64,000 nt of DNA from Neodontobutis hainanensis (Eukaryota > Chordata > Actinopteri > Gobiiformes > Odontobutidae): positions 24,912 to 88,911 of the forward strand of contig JALDNG010002678.1 of NCBI GenBank assembly GCA_024349245.1, given 5' to 3'. This document shows positions 23,938 through 35,615 of the stretch, piece after piece. Numbering within the stretch: the first letter of the stretch is position 1; each line of letters starts with the position of its first letter. The notes beneath the pieces were generated by a model that was not told the origin of the DNA, did no database searches, and saw only the letters and a program-made list of their open reading frames with translations. Position numbers and translations under genes: made by a program.

Positions 23938-24165
23938 TGGAAGGAGCTCAGTGGTAGAGCAGTCGTTCTTCAAACGTGAGGTAGGCGGTTCGATTCTCAC
24001 TCTCCCCACAGTTCACACTGTCGTTGTGTGTGTCTCTTTTTAAATCATAATGATGACAAAAACTACCCAAATGACCCTGATCAAAAGTTTAAATGCCCTG
24101 GTTTGAAGGACCCCTAAAGGTAACCATTCTCACCTGTCTTAAATGTTAAAGCAAACAAACAGATC
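23938..24165 (+). repeat. SINE head joined to a Tc1-like transposon end
   Basis: 23938-24028 is a tRNA-like SINE head (AGCTCAGTGGTAGAGCAGTC, GGTTCGATTCTCACTCTCCC). It changes at about 24029 into sequence typical of fish Tc1-like element ends (AAATCATAATGATGACAAAA, CCAAATGACCCTGATCAAAA, GGTAACCATTCTCACCTG). The second part was recognised by eye. One element inserted into or recombined with the other. Confidence 0.6.
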
Positions 24166-24169
24166 TTTA

Positions 24170-24700
24170 AAATTAAGGTAATGGACATGAACAAATCCAG
24201 GCAAGCAAACAAGGTTTTCTTTTTTCCCTGTGATATTAGAATAAACTGGCAGCTATTTTTTGCTATAATAATTGTGATAATAGTTAAATCAATACACAGT
24301 TTGACAAAAGAAAGAATATTTTATTGTAATAATATGTTTGTTATAAAAATAAAAAATAAAAATTTATTTGAAAAAAGAAAAAAACCCAAAAATTGAAAAC
24401 AAATGACAGTTGGTACAGATGTATGCATTATGGCTTATGATGCTTAACAATCAACTTGATTTGACACTGTTAAATTTACATTTACAATAGAGTATAAATA
24501 TATATATATATATAAATATTTACAGCAATAACAGTTTATTATGTTACAACATACAATATATCTGTCAAAAAAATAAAATAATTCTCTTCTTCTTACTTAA
24601 TTACGTAATATTATAATTTTGAAGTTATTTTATGGCAATTGTCTAACATTGTCTATGTACTAGATTTGCAAGTTTTGAAAGAAAACAGTTTTTTTCTCCC
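24170..24700. other. AT-rich spacer before the repeat-coding gene
   Basis: Low-complexity AT sequence, including (TA)n at about 24497-24516. No exon or repeat coding sequence is supported. The ATG-led open frame at 24181-24396 is lysine/isoleucine-rich as expected from composition and is not called. Confidence 0.5.
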
Positions 24701-24728
24701 TGTTTAAGCAGTTGCTGTGAGTCTGACT

Positions 24729-24742
24729 GTTACCATGGCAAC
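24729..24742 (+). promoter_or_regulatory. RFX X-box, perfect palindromic match
   Basis: GTTACCATGGCAAC fits the RFX binding consensus GTNRCC-N(0-3)-RGYAAC in both half-sites. It lies 183 bases before the best ATG of the following coding region. X-boxes at such a distance are typical of ciliary and spermatid genes. The match is seen, the function inferred. Confidence 0.7.
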
Positions 24743-24755
24743 AGAGTTCTGCTCA

Positions 24756-24763
24756 TGACATCA
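24756..24763 (+). promoter_or_regulatory. CRE-like site
   Basis: TGACATCA is one base from the CREB/CREM palindrome, and a second relative, TGACCTCA, lies at 24775-24782. Together with the X-box 14 bases upstream this resembles spermatid-type promoters. Inference only. Confidence 0.45.
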
Positions 24764-24975
24764 CAAGGTCCATGTGACCTCATCGCTAGGAAACTGTCTG
24801 TAGACCTCAGCTCTGTCAACAGAACCACTGAATAGAGGCAGCTAACCAGAACAGATCCTGTATTAACCTCAAATCAACTTTGAAACACATTCCACAAGCA
24901 GAAAAAACAGAAGCACAGAAAAACATGGCTTTTTATGTAAAATTTGATGAGCTATCAAGCTCCATCTCTGTGGAC

Positions 24976-27900
24976 GACTTTGCCGATCGAATACGCGTAA
25001 AGGCTATTGAGAGTGTTGACGAGACAAGACAGCTTCTCAAAAAATGGAAGGAGGAGGAAAAATCTTCTGGCCAGTGTGGATCTGCCAGAGAAAAGCTACA
25101 TAGGTATTTGGACAAAAAATCTGAATTGCGAAAAGTATTTGTCGAAAGACCAACACTAGTGATAGTTTCTGAAGAGGATGGTCAAGAGCCACCAGGAATC
25201 CGCCCTTCAGATTTAGAAGAGCTAAGTGACGGGTCTTTAAGTTTTCAAAAGTCAAATGAAGAACAGACTGAGGAGAAAAAATCTCAAAATGTCAGTACAG
25301 GTGAGTACACGAATGAAATTTCTCAAGATACAACAAGCTCCACTGGGGTAGAAACTGCAAGCAATGAGTGTGATACATTTGTACCTATTAATGTTAGTGA
25401 GAGAGACATTAAAAGTACAGGGAATGCTGTTGAGAAATCCTCACAGTCTTCTCATTATGCCCGTCGAGGCAAAGGTGCCTTATTTTATAAAATTAAAGAT
25501 ATGCAATGGAAGCATACATGGAATAAACATTTCAAAGCCAAGAGTCCTGGGACAAAAGCCAAAGTCAAATATCCTCTCATGAAAAAACAAAAATACTAAC
25601 CAGGTGGTTGAGAAAGCCCACCATTCACATTCAAGTGGCAGCAATAATAAATCCCCTGCCTCCTCATTGGCCGGTGAAGCAAAGATGATAGTGAAGGATC
25701 TAAATCATGAACCTATCAAAGTCTTAAGCTTTCAGAAAAACAAACAAACTGAAAGCACCCAGTTAAGTTCAGAAGAAGATGGACATAAAATCTCTCCAGC
25801 TACTGTTTCTTACAATTTAGTCAAAGAAGAAAACGTAGACTCACCACCTCCCCTGGACATATCATTAGGTTCCCTTCAGAGTCTCAAGAGAGACTTCAAA
25901 AGTATTGAAAACCCTGTGGAGGAATCCCAGCAGTTTTCTTATACTGTCAGTCCAGGCGAATGTCCTTCTGCGTTATTTAATAATATGGCAGATACGCTAG
26001 GGAAAGTCCAGTTAAGTTCAGATCAGGTAGATAAATTGACTTTGGCTACTGTTAATGAAAATTTAGTCAAAGAGGAAAAAATTGATTTACCAACTCCCAG
26101 CAACATATCCCCTGGTTCACTTAAGAATCGCCCTTCAGATTTAGAAGAGGTAAGTCACGGGTCTTATAGTTTTCAAAAGTCAACAGATGAACAAACTGAG
26201 GAGAAAAAATCTCAAAATGTCAGTACAGGCGAGTACACAAATGAAAACGACTTTGTTGATCAAATATGCGTAAAGGCTATTGAGAGTGTTGACGAGACAA
26301 GACAGCTTCTCAAAAAATGGAAGGAGGAGGAAAAATCTTCTGGCCAGCGTGGATCTGCCAGAGAAAAGCTACATAGGCATTTGGACAAAAATCTAAATTG
26401 CGAAAAGTATTTGTCGAAAGACCAACACTAATGATAGTTTCTGAAGAGGATGGTCAAGAGCCACCAGGAATCCACCCTTCAGATTTAGAAGAAGTAAGTG
26501 ACGGTTCTTCAAGTTTTCAAAAGTCAACAGAAGAACAAACTGAGGAGAAAAATCTCAAAATGCCAGTACAGGTGAGTACACAAATGAAAACTCTCCAGAT
26601 ACAACAAGCTCCACTGGGGTAGAAACTGCAAGCAATGAGTGTGATACAGTGGTAGATATTAATGTTGCCTGTCGAGTCAAAGGTGCCTTATTTTATAAAA
26701 TTAAAGATATGCCATGGAAGCATACATGGAATAAACATTTTAAAGCCAAGAGTCCTTGGACAAAAACCAAAGTCAAATATCCTCTCATGAGAAAAACAAA
26801 ATTACTAAGCAGGTGGTTGAGAAAGCCCACCATTCACCTTCAAGTGGCAGCAATAATAAATCCCCTGCCTCCTCATTGGCGGTGAAGCAAAGATGAAAGG
26901 GAAGCATCCAATTAAAGAACCTATCAAAGTCTTAAGCTTTCAGAAAAACAAACAAACTGAAAGCACCCAGTTAAGTTCAGAAGAAGGACATAAAATCTTT
27001 CCAGCTACTGTTTCTTACAATTCAGTCAAAGAAGAAAACGTAGACTCACCACCTCCCCTGGACATATCCTTAAGTTCCCTTCAGAGTCCCAAGAGAGACT
27101 TCGAAAGTTCTGAAAACGCTGTGGAGGAATCCCAGCAGTTTTCTTATACTGCCAGTTCAGGCAAATGTCCTTCTGCGTTATTTAATAATATGGCAGATAC
27201 GCTAGGGAATGTCCAGTTAAGTTCAGATCAGGTAGATAAATTGACTTTGGCTACTGTTAATGAAAATTTAGTCAAAGAGGAAAAAATTCATTTACCAACT
27301 CCCAGCAACATATCCCCTGGTTCACTTAAGAATCGCCCTTCAGATTTAGAAGAGGTAAGTCACGGGTCTTATAGTTTTCAAAAGTTAACAGAAGAACAAA
27401 CTGAGGAGAAAAAATCTCAAAATGTCAGTACAGGCGAGTACACAAATGAAAACGACTTTGCTGATCAAATATGCGTAAAGGCTATTGAGAGTGTTGACGA
27501 GACAAGACAGCTTCTCAAAAAATGGAAGGAGGAGGAAAAATCTTCTGGCCAGCGTGGATCTGCCAGAGAAAAGCTACATAGGCATTTGGACAAAAAATCT
27601 AAATTGCGAAAAGTATTTGTCGAAAGACCAACACTAATGATAGTTTCTGAAGAGGATGGTCAAGAGCCACCAGGAATCCGCCCTTCAGATTTAGAAGAAG
27701 TAAGTGACGGTACTTCAAGTTTTCAAAAGTCAACAGAAGAACAAACTGAGGAGAAAAATCTCAAAATGCCAGTACAGGTGAGTACACAAATGAAAACTCT
27801 CCAGATACAACAAGCTCCACTGGGGTAGAAACTGCAAGCAATGAGTGTGATACAGTGGTAGATATTAATGTTGCCTGTCGAGGCAAAGGTGCCTTATTTT

Positions 27901-28390
27901 ATAAAATTAAAGATATGCCATGGAAGCATACATGGAATAAACATTTCAAAGCCAAGAGTCCTGGGACCAAAGCCAAGTCAAATATCCTCTCATGAGAAAA
28001 AACAAAATTACTAAGCAGGTGGTTGAGAATGCCCATCATTCTCCTTCAACTAGCAGCAATAATAAATCCCCTGCCTCCTCATTGGCCGGTGAAGCAAAGA
28101 AGATAGTGAAGGATCTAAATGATGAACCTATCAAAGTCTTAAGCTTTCAGAAAAACAAACAAACTGAAAGCACCCTGTTAAGTTCAGAAGAAGGACATAA
28201 AATCTCTCCAGCTACTGTTTCTGACAATTCAGTCAAAGAAGAAAATGTAGACTCACCACCTCCCCTGGACATATCCTTAGGTTCCCTTCAGAGTCTCAAG
28301 AGAGAATTCAAAAGTTCTGAAAACGCTGTGAAGGAATCCCACCAGATTTCTTATACTGTCAGTCCAGGCAAATGTCCTTCTGCCTTATAT
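24976..28390 (+). repeat. Large coding tandem repeat, about 1.2 kb x 3
   Basis: Copies start at 24976, 26249 and 27454, each at the codons for DF(A/V)D. Copies 2 and 3 are nearly identical to each other. Copy 1 has an extra segment of about 60 bases near 25400-25460. The third copy departs after NNMADMQRKNQ at about 28410. Each copy carries its own single-base indels. Confidence 0.9.
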
Positions 28391-28480
28391 AATAATATGG
28401 CAGATATGCAAAGGAAAAATCAATATGACAAACATGACAGAGCTCATTTTCCTCAGACACAAGTTTCTAAATTCATGGAA

Positions 28481-30050
28481 ACCCACCAATCTCCTGACTG
28501 TCATGATGAAGGTTCTTCTTTTGCAGATTCAGATTTAGATTCATGTGCTAGACACACAGCTAAGCATACAAAGGACAAATTGCTTACAACAATCACAGAA
28601 TTTTTAAACTCTTTTTCTCAAGAACAAAGAGAATGTATTCGAATGTTAATGAGCAGACAGAATTGACAGGTCAATTCTATATGAAAACATTTTGTGCCTT
28701 GCAATTGAGACCATCACCGACACTGTCTCACAAAATATTTGGCAGATTCTTGCATCAGAATATAATTTGACCATCCCAGCATCAACTCAGATATCTGTCA
28801 CTGATTCAACCGAGTTGCTGATATCACAGTTTTTGAAGAATATGTCTCAAAACAACATGTTCCCTGAGTTGATGGCAGCTGTTTCTGATCCAATGTTAAT
28901 GGAAAATCTGCAAAGAACACATGCTGGCACCAAAGAAGAACCAAAGAAGTCATGGTTAACGGAGTGGTTTAAATCTAAAAATAATAAGGTTCAACCAATT
29001 TCTACAACTCCTATATTGCTAGACTGCAATCCGTCACTGCAAGAAGCACAAGCTGGCATCAAGATTTCATGGTGGAGGCGATGGTTTCAATCTAGAATTA
29101 ATAAGGTTCACCCAGCTGGACAGCCAACCAGCGACCACACTATGCCACCCAATGTCCAATTTAGTCCCATGAGAGACATCAAAATGGAGGATCAGGCAGA
29201 TGAGAAAACAGACCATTCTCCTTCAACTGGCAGTGATAATAAATACCCTGCCTCTTTATTTGCCGGTAAAGCATTGAAGAATGTGAAGATTTTAAATAAT
29301 GAACATGTCAAAATCTCTACCCTTCAGAAACAACCCAAAGTCATTTTAGTTTCTAATTTAACGGAAACCCACCAGTCTCCTCACTGTCATGATGAAGGTA
29401 CTTCTTTTGCAGATTCAGATTCAGATTCAGATGCAAGAAACACTAATAAGCATTTAAAGGACAAATTCATCGCTATAATTACAGAAATTATTAATTCTCT
29501 TTCTCAAGAACAAAGAGAATGTATTTGGAATGTTAATGAGCAGACAGAATTGGACAGGTCAATTCTAAATGAAAACATTTTGCGTCTTGCAATTGAGACC
29601 ATCACCGACACTGTCTCACAAAATATTTGGCAGATTCTTGCATCAGAATATAATTTGACCATCCCAGCATCAACTCAGATATCTGTCACTGATTCAACCG
29701 AGTTGCTGACATCACAGTTTTTGAAGAATATGTCTCAAAACAACAAGTTCCATGAGTTGATGGCAGCTGTTGCTGATCCAGTGTTAATGGAAAATCTGCA
29801 AAGAACACATGCTAGCACCAAAAAAGAACCAAAGAAGAAGTCATGGTTTAAATATAAAAATAATAAGGTTCACCCAGTTTCTACAACTCCTGTATTGCCA
29901 GACTGCAATCCGTCACTGCAAGGGGCACAAACTGGCCAAAAGACTTCATGGTGGAGCGATTGTTTCAATGCAGAAATAATAAGGTTCACCCAGCTGGACA
30001 GCCAATCAGTGACGAGAACATACATCCCCCAAAAAAGTCACGGTTTTGCC
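28481..30050 (+). repeat. Second coding tandem repeat, about 886 bp x 2
   Basis: ACCCACCA(A/G)TCTCCT and the following CATGATGAAGGT occur at 28481 and 29367, and the match continues through the AIETITDTVSQ block (28695, 29590) and the NNKVHP elements. Copy 1 lacks two single bases at about 28638 and 28663, giving a stop at 28664. Copy 2 keeps the frame there (CIWNVNEQTELDRS). Confidence 0.85.
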
Positions 30051-30230
30051 GGTTGTTTAAAAGCCAGCAGGAGGTTTCCTCATCGCCAGAAACATCACCA
30101 TCCAGCAACCACTCACCAGAACAACTTTCTGATAAACAGCTTCAGATGCTTTTCTGCTGTCCTTGCATTGGATCTTAAAAATAGGGACCGGTATGGGGAG
30201 CAATTTGCACAAACACCATCCATGTCTTAA

Positions 30231-30812
30231 TTACCTCTTAGTTCTTAGTATCACCTTTATACTACAGTGTTTATAACGTTATACTACAGTGTAAAGGTGT
30301 TTTCAGTAGACAGATATTAGATCTTACTGCCCCAATGGAGTGTCCTAAACTGCGGACTGTGGTGTTTAGCCATATTTTTAGATGGATTTTTATTTCCTTA
30401 CTGTACAAGTCATTAGATTATTCCCTGCACTAGTTTGGGTTTAACTAAATTGCTATGTTTGTTGATACAAAGCTTGTGTTTGAGGTGAACCAGCTTCCGT
30501 TTAAGTGCACTGCCTGGTTTAAAATTCACCAGCATGTTGTTTACTAATCTTTAGCAGTTTCTTTTTTGGCTACATAAGGGATCCCTATATTTGTCAGTTG
30601 AGAGACATCAAAATTAAGGATCAGGCAGTTTAGAAAATACACCTGTCTCCTTCAACTGGCAGTGATTATAAATTTGCTGGTAAAGCAATGAAGAAAGTAA
30701 AGCATCTAAAGGTAAACTTATCAAAGTCCCCAGCCCACAGAAAAACAAAATGGACATATTAAAGATATGTCCACTTGAGAGTCCCAAGAGAGACATCAAG
30801 ATTCTAAATTGG
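30231..30812. other. 3' flank of the repeat-coding region
   Basis: No independent gene seen. 30600-30810 holds degraded pieces related to the coding repeats just upstream (GAGAGACATCAAAAT, then CTCCTTCAACTGGCAGTGAT), so the array once extended further to the right. Confidence 0.6.
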
Positions 30813-31022
30813 GGCGGCAGTAGCTCAGTGGGTAGAGCAGTCGTCTTTCAACCGGAAGGTAGGTGGTTCGATTCCCACTCTCCCTACAGTTCATACTGTC
30901 ATTGTGTCCTTGGGCAAGACACTTAACCCACTTTGCCTCCAGTGGCTGTCACACTGGTAATTACTGTATAACAATGTAAGTCGCTGGATAAAAGTGTCAG
31001 CTAATTGAATAAATGTAAATTC
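30813..31022 (+). repeat. tRNA-derived SINE, best copy in the window
   Basis: The head has an A-box (AGTAGCTCAGTGGGTAGAGC) and a B-box (GGTGGTTCGATTCCC) with tRNA spacing. The body has TTGTGTCCTTGGGCAAGACA, and the tail has GGATAAAAGTGTCAGCTAAT then GAATAAATGTAAAT. Other copies or fragments lie at 3798, 16797, 22577-22662 (tail, minus), 23938, 56845 (tail) and 63178. It is a SINE and not a working tRNA gene. Confidence 0.85.
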
Positions 31023-31317
31023 AACAGTCTTCTCATACTGCCAGACAAAGTCCAGACAAAGTGAAGCAAGGGTTGTCAGTAGCTGAAACACTACTTGAGA
31101 GAAAACAAAAACAACAGCTTTGTGATAAAATAAAGCAAATACCCACGTCAGCATCATCTGCCACAAAGAAAGGTGAAATATTAACTTAGGACATGCTAAC
31201 CTAGCTAGCAGGGCTATGTGCCTAAGGTGCCATCTAATGTGGCAAGGCCTACGGTTTTGCAGGCCAGACCTGCATCTTTATCCTCCACCTCATGTGTCAG
31301 CCGAAGAGGGGAGACTT
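31023..31317. other. Short spacer with fragments, no gene
   Basis: The start again contains pieces resembling the upstream coding repeats (AGTCTTCTCATACTGCCAG). No supported exon. Confidence 0.4.
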
Positions 31318-34300
31318 TATAATAATAATAATAATAATACATCAAATTTATATAGCGCTTTTCAGGGGACGCAAAGACGCTTTACATACATAAAGTACAT
31401 ACAACAGAACAATAAACAAAACAACATATTGCAAAGAGTTTATGACAGGTTATAACATTTCTTGAAAAGGTGTGTTTTTAACTGTCTCTTAAATGTTTCA
31501 ATGAGTCTGAGGTTCGGATTTGTGGAGGGAGGGAGTTCCAGAGAGGAAGGGGCAGCTATGGCAAAGGCTCTGTCCCCATGGTACGATGCTTGGATTTGGT
31601 GATGGGGTGAGGAGATTTGAGTCAGAGGATCGGAGGCGGCGGAGGGGCAATGTCGTAGAAGGAGATCTGAGAGGTATGGGGGGCAAGGTTATTGAGGGCT
31701 TTGTAGGTGATGAGGAGGACCTTGAAGTGAATACGGTACTGAATGGGAAGCCAGTGGAGCTGCTGGAGGACGGGGTGATGTGTTCTCTGGTGCGGTGTGG
31801 GTGAGTAACCGGGCAGCTGAGTTCTGAACGTACTGGAGTTTCTGGAGGTCAGTGGAGGAGGCCGTGAGGAGGCTGTTGCAATAGTCCAGTCTGGAGCTTA
31901 TGAAGCTGTGGATGAGTGTTTCGGCAGCAGAGGTGGAAAGGGTAGGACGGAGACGAGCAATGTTTGGAGGTGAAAAACGATGTTTTGGTGATGTTTCAAT
32001 ATGAGTTTTGAAGGATAGGGTGGGGTCCAAAGTGATTCCAAGATTCCTGATCAGGGGGGAGGGGGTAACTGTGTGGCCATCGATGGAGAGTGAGAAATCA
32101 TGGGAGGAGGAGAGGAGGGATTTGGGACCAGTTATAATGATTTCAGATTTATTGCAGTTAAGCTTGAGAAAATTTGTTGCCATCCAAGATTTTATTTCAT
32201 TGAGGCAGTTTGTGAGAGTGGAGACCGTCGATGGGGTAATGTTTTTTGTGGAGAGGTATATTTGAGTATCATCAGCGTAGCAGTGAAAATGAAGTCCATG
32301 ACGACGGATGATATGACCAAGTGGTAACATGTACAGTATAAACAGAAGGGGACCAAGCACCGAGCCCTGGGGGACACCATGTGTTACAGGGATGGTACGA
32401 GATTTGCAGTTGTTAATGGAAATGTAGTGGAATCTGTCAGAGAGGTAGGATTTGAACCAGGAGAGTGCTGAACCAGTTATGCCGATGTCGGATTGTAGAC
32501 GATGGAGGAGGATGGAATGGTCTATGGTGTCAAAGGCAGCACTAAGGTCCAGGAGCAGGAGTATGGAGAGAAAACCGAGTCAGAAGCTAAGAGGAGGTCG
32601 TTTGTGACTTTGAGAAGGGCCGTTTCAGTACTGTGATGAGTGCGGAAGCCAGATTGAAAGATTTCATATAACTGATTGGAGTGTAGATATTGCTTAAGTT
32701 GAGAGGCAACAGACCGTTCCAAGATTTTGGAGAGAAAAGGAAGATTTGATATAGGACGGAAATTTTCTGGGTTATCAGGGTCTAGACCGGGTTTTTGAGG
32801 ATTGGTGTGAGGGTGGCAAGTTTCAGACTAGGGGAACAGTACCAGAAGTAAGAGAGCAGTTTATAATGTCCAGAAGAAATGGCGTGAGACAGGAGACACG
32901 ATTTGAGCAGTGAGGATGGGATGGGGTCCAGGAGCAGGTGGAGAGTTTAATACCAGAGAGTAGTTTATTTAGGTCGTAGGTGGTTATGGGTGACAGGGAG
33001 AAGAAGCTGTTGTCATATCTTGGAGGAGGAACTTGCCTCAGGTCGGGGGGGATGGGTGAATTTGTGGAAAGGTCTTTGTAAATGTTGTCTATTTTGGTCT
33101 GAAAGAACAACAAGAAGTTGTTGCTTTTCTCTGTGGTGAATGAATGAGTGATGTTATCCATTGGATTAAGGAGTTTGTTTATTGTAGAGAACAGAGTGCG
33201 TGGATTTGAAGAACCAGAGTGTATGATACCAGAGTAGAATGAAGAATGGGCTTTACTGAGGGCTGTTTTGTACAAGTGGGTGAAGTCTTTGTAGGCTTGA
33301 ACGTGTACTATTAGTCCTGTTTTCTTGTAGAGGCGTTCCAGTTGTCTGCGTTGTTTTTTGAGTGCATGTAGGTCTGAGGTGTACCAGGGGGCAGAGTGAG
33401 TGAATTTAACAGTCTTTGTTTTAACAGGGGCAAGTTGATTAAGGCAAGTGGAGAGTGTATTGTTGTATAGTGTTACCTTGTCATGTATGGATGGTTGTTC
33501 AGGGAGTATAGATGCAGCTAAAGTGTCAGATATGCAGGCAGAGAGTGAGATTGGACAGAGGGACTTAATATTTCTGAAATTAATGGTACGGATTTGCTTA
33601 GATTTGGAGCTGGGTATGTCAGTGTGCATAGTTATTGCCAGATGATCTGAAATTGTGAGGTCCAAGTGTGTGATTGTTTTAATATGAAGGCCGGTAGAGC
33701 AAACCAAGTCCAGAGTGTGTCCGCAGCTGTGAGTGGGAAAATGAACATGTTGGGTGAAGTTAAAACAGTTTAGGATGTGCAGGAAGTCTGTTGCGGCTGT
33801 AGAGTTTGTGGAATCAATGTGAATGTTGAAGTCACCCATGAGGAGTATGGATGGGCAAACTGAGGATAGGTGAGTAAGGAATTCAGAAAAATCTGACAGG
33901 AAGGATTTATAGTATTTGGGAGGTCGATAGATTATTGCAATAGTTAGGGGATTGGGACCAGGAATTTTAAAAGACAGATGTTCAAAAGATGTAACAGCAG
34001 GAATGGGGAGTAGCTGGGGTTTGAGGCTTTGCTGGTATATGGCAGCAATTCCTCCACCACGACCCTCAGTCCGAGGCTTGTCCAAGTATAAAAATCCAGT
34101 GGGGTGGCTTGGTTTAATGAGAAGTAATCCAGTGGTTTTTGCCAAGTTTCGGTCAAGCAGAGTAGGTCCAGTTTTGTATCCATAATGAATTCATTTAGTA
34201 TGAGGCTTTTGTTGCTGAGAGATCTTATGTTAAGCAGAGTAATCTGGAGAGACTTTTGTTTTGAAGGTGCCATAGCGGAGGTGGATATTGAGTGGAGGTT

Positions 34301-34700
34301 GAAAGCATTCACGTGACAGTTGTACTGATGACGTATCAGGTTGTTGTGGAAACGGGACGCGAAGTGTTGCGAGTGTTGGACCAGATGATTGGGATGTTAT
34401 CCGTCGTAGATTTGTTGAACAGTATACGGCGAGAGCCTCTATGGATGTATCGTTGGACGTAGTAATAGTCCAAAGCTTTTTATTGTAGCGATGAGGTCTG
34501 TAGGCGGAGGCATGCAGCAGTTGAGTCTGTAAAGTTCCGTAGCTGTGTACCGTAGAGCCATGGTGGTGGAATTGAAGCTGGTGGTGGTGACGAAATGCCG
34601 TGAGCAGAAAGGCACATGAAGGAACATAAAGGAGACTAACCAGAGCCTGTCAGTCGGAGGAAACCTAGCATTCATGAGCTAGCTTAGCCGTACCGAGATG
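31318..34700 (-). mobile_element. L2/CR1-group LINE with endonuclease and reverse transcriptase, frameshifted
   Basis: Minus-strand non-LTR retrotransposon. The apurinic endonuclease lies at about 34290-33600 (LLNIRSLSNKS, LCLTETW, LLMGDFNIHID, ISDHLAI). Reverse transcriptase follows at about 32900-31690 (FQSGFRTHHSTETALLKVTN, FHCYADDTQIYLS with the catalytic YADD, IRNLGITLDPTLSFKTHI, SRLDYCNSLL). The coding sequence is split by several frameshifts, so it is inactive. The 3' end, at the low coordinate, carries the (AAT)n tail at 31319-31339, reading ATT repeats on the minus strand, as usual for this group. The left part of 34320-34700 is taken as its 5' region, and the border there is uncertain. 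Confidence 0.85.
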
Positions 34701-34744
34701 AGTGAGTGGTAACCCGCCCAACCCAGCGGTATAGCAACTTCAGG

Positions 34745-35527
34745 CAGTTTCCAGGCTGTGAATTATCTGCTCTGTCCGGTCAGAGATAAGTCTTTGCAGT
34801 GGAGAAAATCAGACCAACTGTTAGTGTGTTTCGGGTCTCCTAAGAGGGGTCTGCTAGCGACCAAGCAGATGGTCAGTAACTGGATCGTCAGGCTATTGCC
34901 TTGGCCTATCAGGTGCGCGGTTTGCCTTCACCTGTGGCCTTGAGGGCGCATTCCACTAGGGGCATGGCCTCTTCGGGCCCTTCAGGAGATCTGTGAGGCA
35001 GCCGGCTGGGCAACCCCACACACTTTCATAAGGTTCTATAGTCTTTATCTCCCTGCGCGCCAGGCGCTAGGGTGCTCTCGTCCTAAGTGGGACTGGACTC
35101 CAGCTTTACACTAGGACAGGCATGGTGGCATCATGGTGGCATCATTGTGGCGTAGTGGGTATTCGTTCTCCAAAGTGTCGCTTCTACAACGCAGTGCAAG
35201 TTCCCTTGAAAGGGAACGCCTCGGTTATGAATATAACCCTTGTTCCCTGAGAAGGGAAGGAGACACTGTGTCGCCTTGCCACGCCTCCCTATGCCTGGGA
35301 GCAATTTGCTTCATCGCGAAAGCTAGCTCAGCCGGCGTCCCTTTATACTTCCGGGTATGCCGGCACGCATTACGACATGACGCCGCACCAATCAGGATTG
35401 GTCTCAGTGTCATTCATACTTCATACTTCATTCATATGAGGCATCACGCTGTAGGCCTTCCCCAAAGTGTCGTTTCTGACGCCGCGGCGAAGTTCCCAAG
35501 GGAACTCCTCAGTGCACTAGAGATGTC
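34745..35527 (+). mobile_element. DIRS-type element: tyrosine recombinase end plus terminal sequence
   Basis: 34770-35075 encodes, with frameshifts, the end of a DIRS tyrosine recombinase: DQLLVCFGSPKRG, TKQMVSNWIV, AHSTRGMA (the H and R catalytic box) and WATPHTFIRFY (the second H and the Tyr). 35150-35527 is the GC-rich terminal region with GAAAGGGAACGCC, CCTGATTGG-type segments and TATAC, and its reverse complement matches 59520-59700. The element is broken and lacks the RT/RH part. Confidence 0.7.
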
Positions 35528-35615
35528 TCCCGAGAAAGGACTGCACTTTAGCAATGTGGCCAATGGTCACATGGCTGATGTGGACGGAGATAACTGGGAC
35601 CAGTGGGACCTGTAA
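35523..35615 (+). other. Possible terminal coding exon, unrecognised
   Basis: After the DIRS sequence an ATG-led frame encodes MSPEKGLHFSNVANGHMADV then DGDNWDQWDL and a stop. The composition looks like a real acidic, Trp-rich protein end. A CACTAG acceptor-like site lies just before it. It could also be chance or an unrecognised part of a repeat. No partner exon was found. Confidence 0.3.

Larger units (their letters stand above)
24925..30230 (+). pseudogene. Unrecognised repeat-built coding region (possibly one large gene), frameshifted
   Basis: I do not recognise this protein. About 5.3 kb is almost continuously open but in changing frames: 24925-25599, 25604-26431, 26398-26622, 26893-27828, 27992-28666, 28692-30230. 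The best start is the ATG at 24925 (MAFYVKFDELSSSIS, AAACATGG context). It is built from internal repeats. A module starting DDFADRIRVKAIESVDETRQ occurs from 24976, 26249 and 27454 (steps 1273 and 1205). A second module around THQSPxCHDEG and ITDTVSQNIWQILASEYN occurs from 28481 and 29367 (step 886). Short WF.SK/RNNKVHP elements recur inside it. It is charged, Ser/Glu/Lys-rich and predicted soluble, without a signal peptide. The end in one frame is CCPCIGS at 30175. Frame breaks often fall in A-runs, so assembly error or pseudogenisation are both possible. The X-box/CRE-like promoter suggests ciliary or testis expression. Confidence 0.55.

Noticed and set aside
23938..24028. tRNA gene
   Set aside because: It has A-box and B-box-like sequence but poor cloverleaf pairing, and it belongs to a repeated SINE family (also 30813, 63178, 16797).
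24181..24396. 71-residue frame before the repeat-coding gene
   Set aside because: Lys/Ile/Asn-rich composition expected from AT-rich DNA, no splice sites or similarity.
24880..24924. Upstream extension of the repeat-coding gene from TTG at 24880
   Set aside because: TTG is not a normal eukaryotic start, and the ATG at 24925 has a good context.
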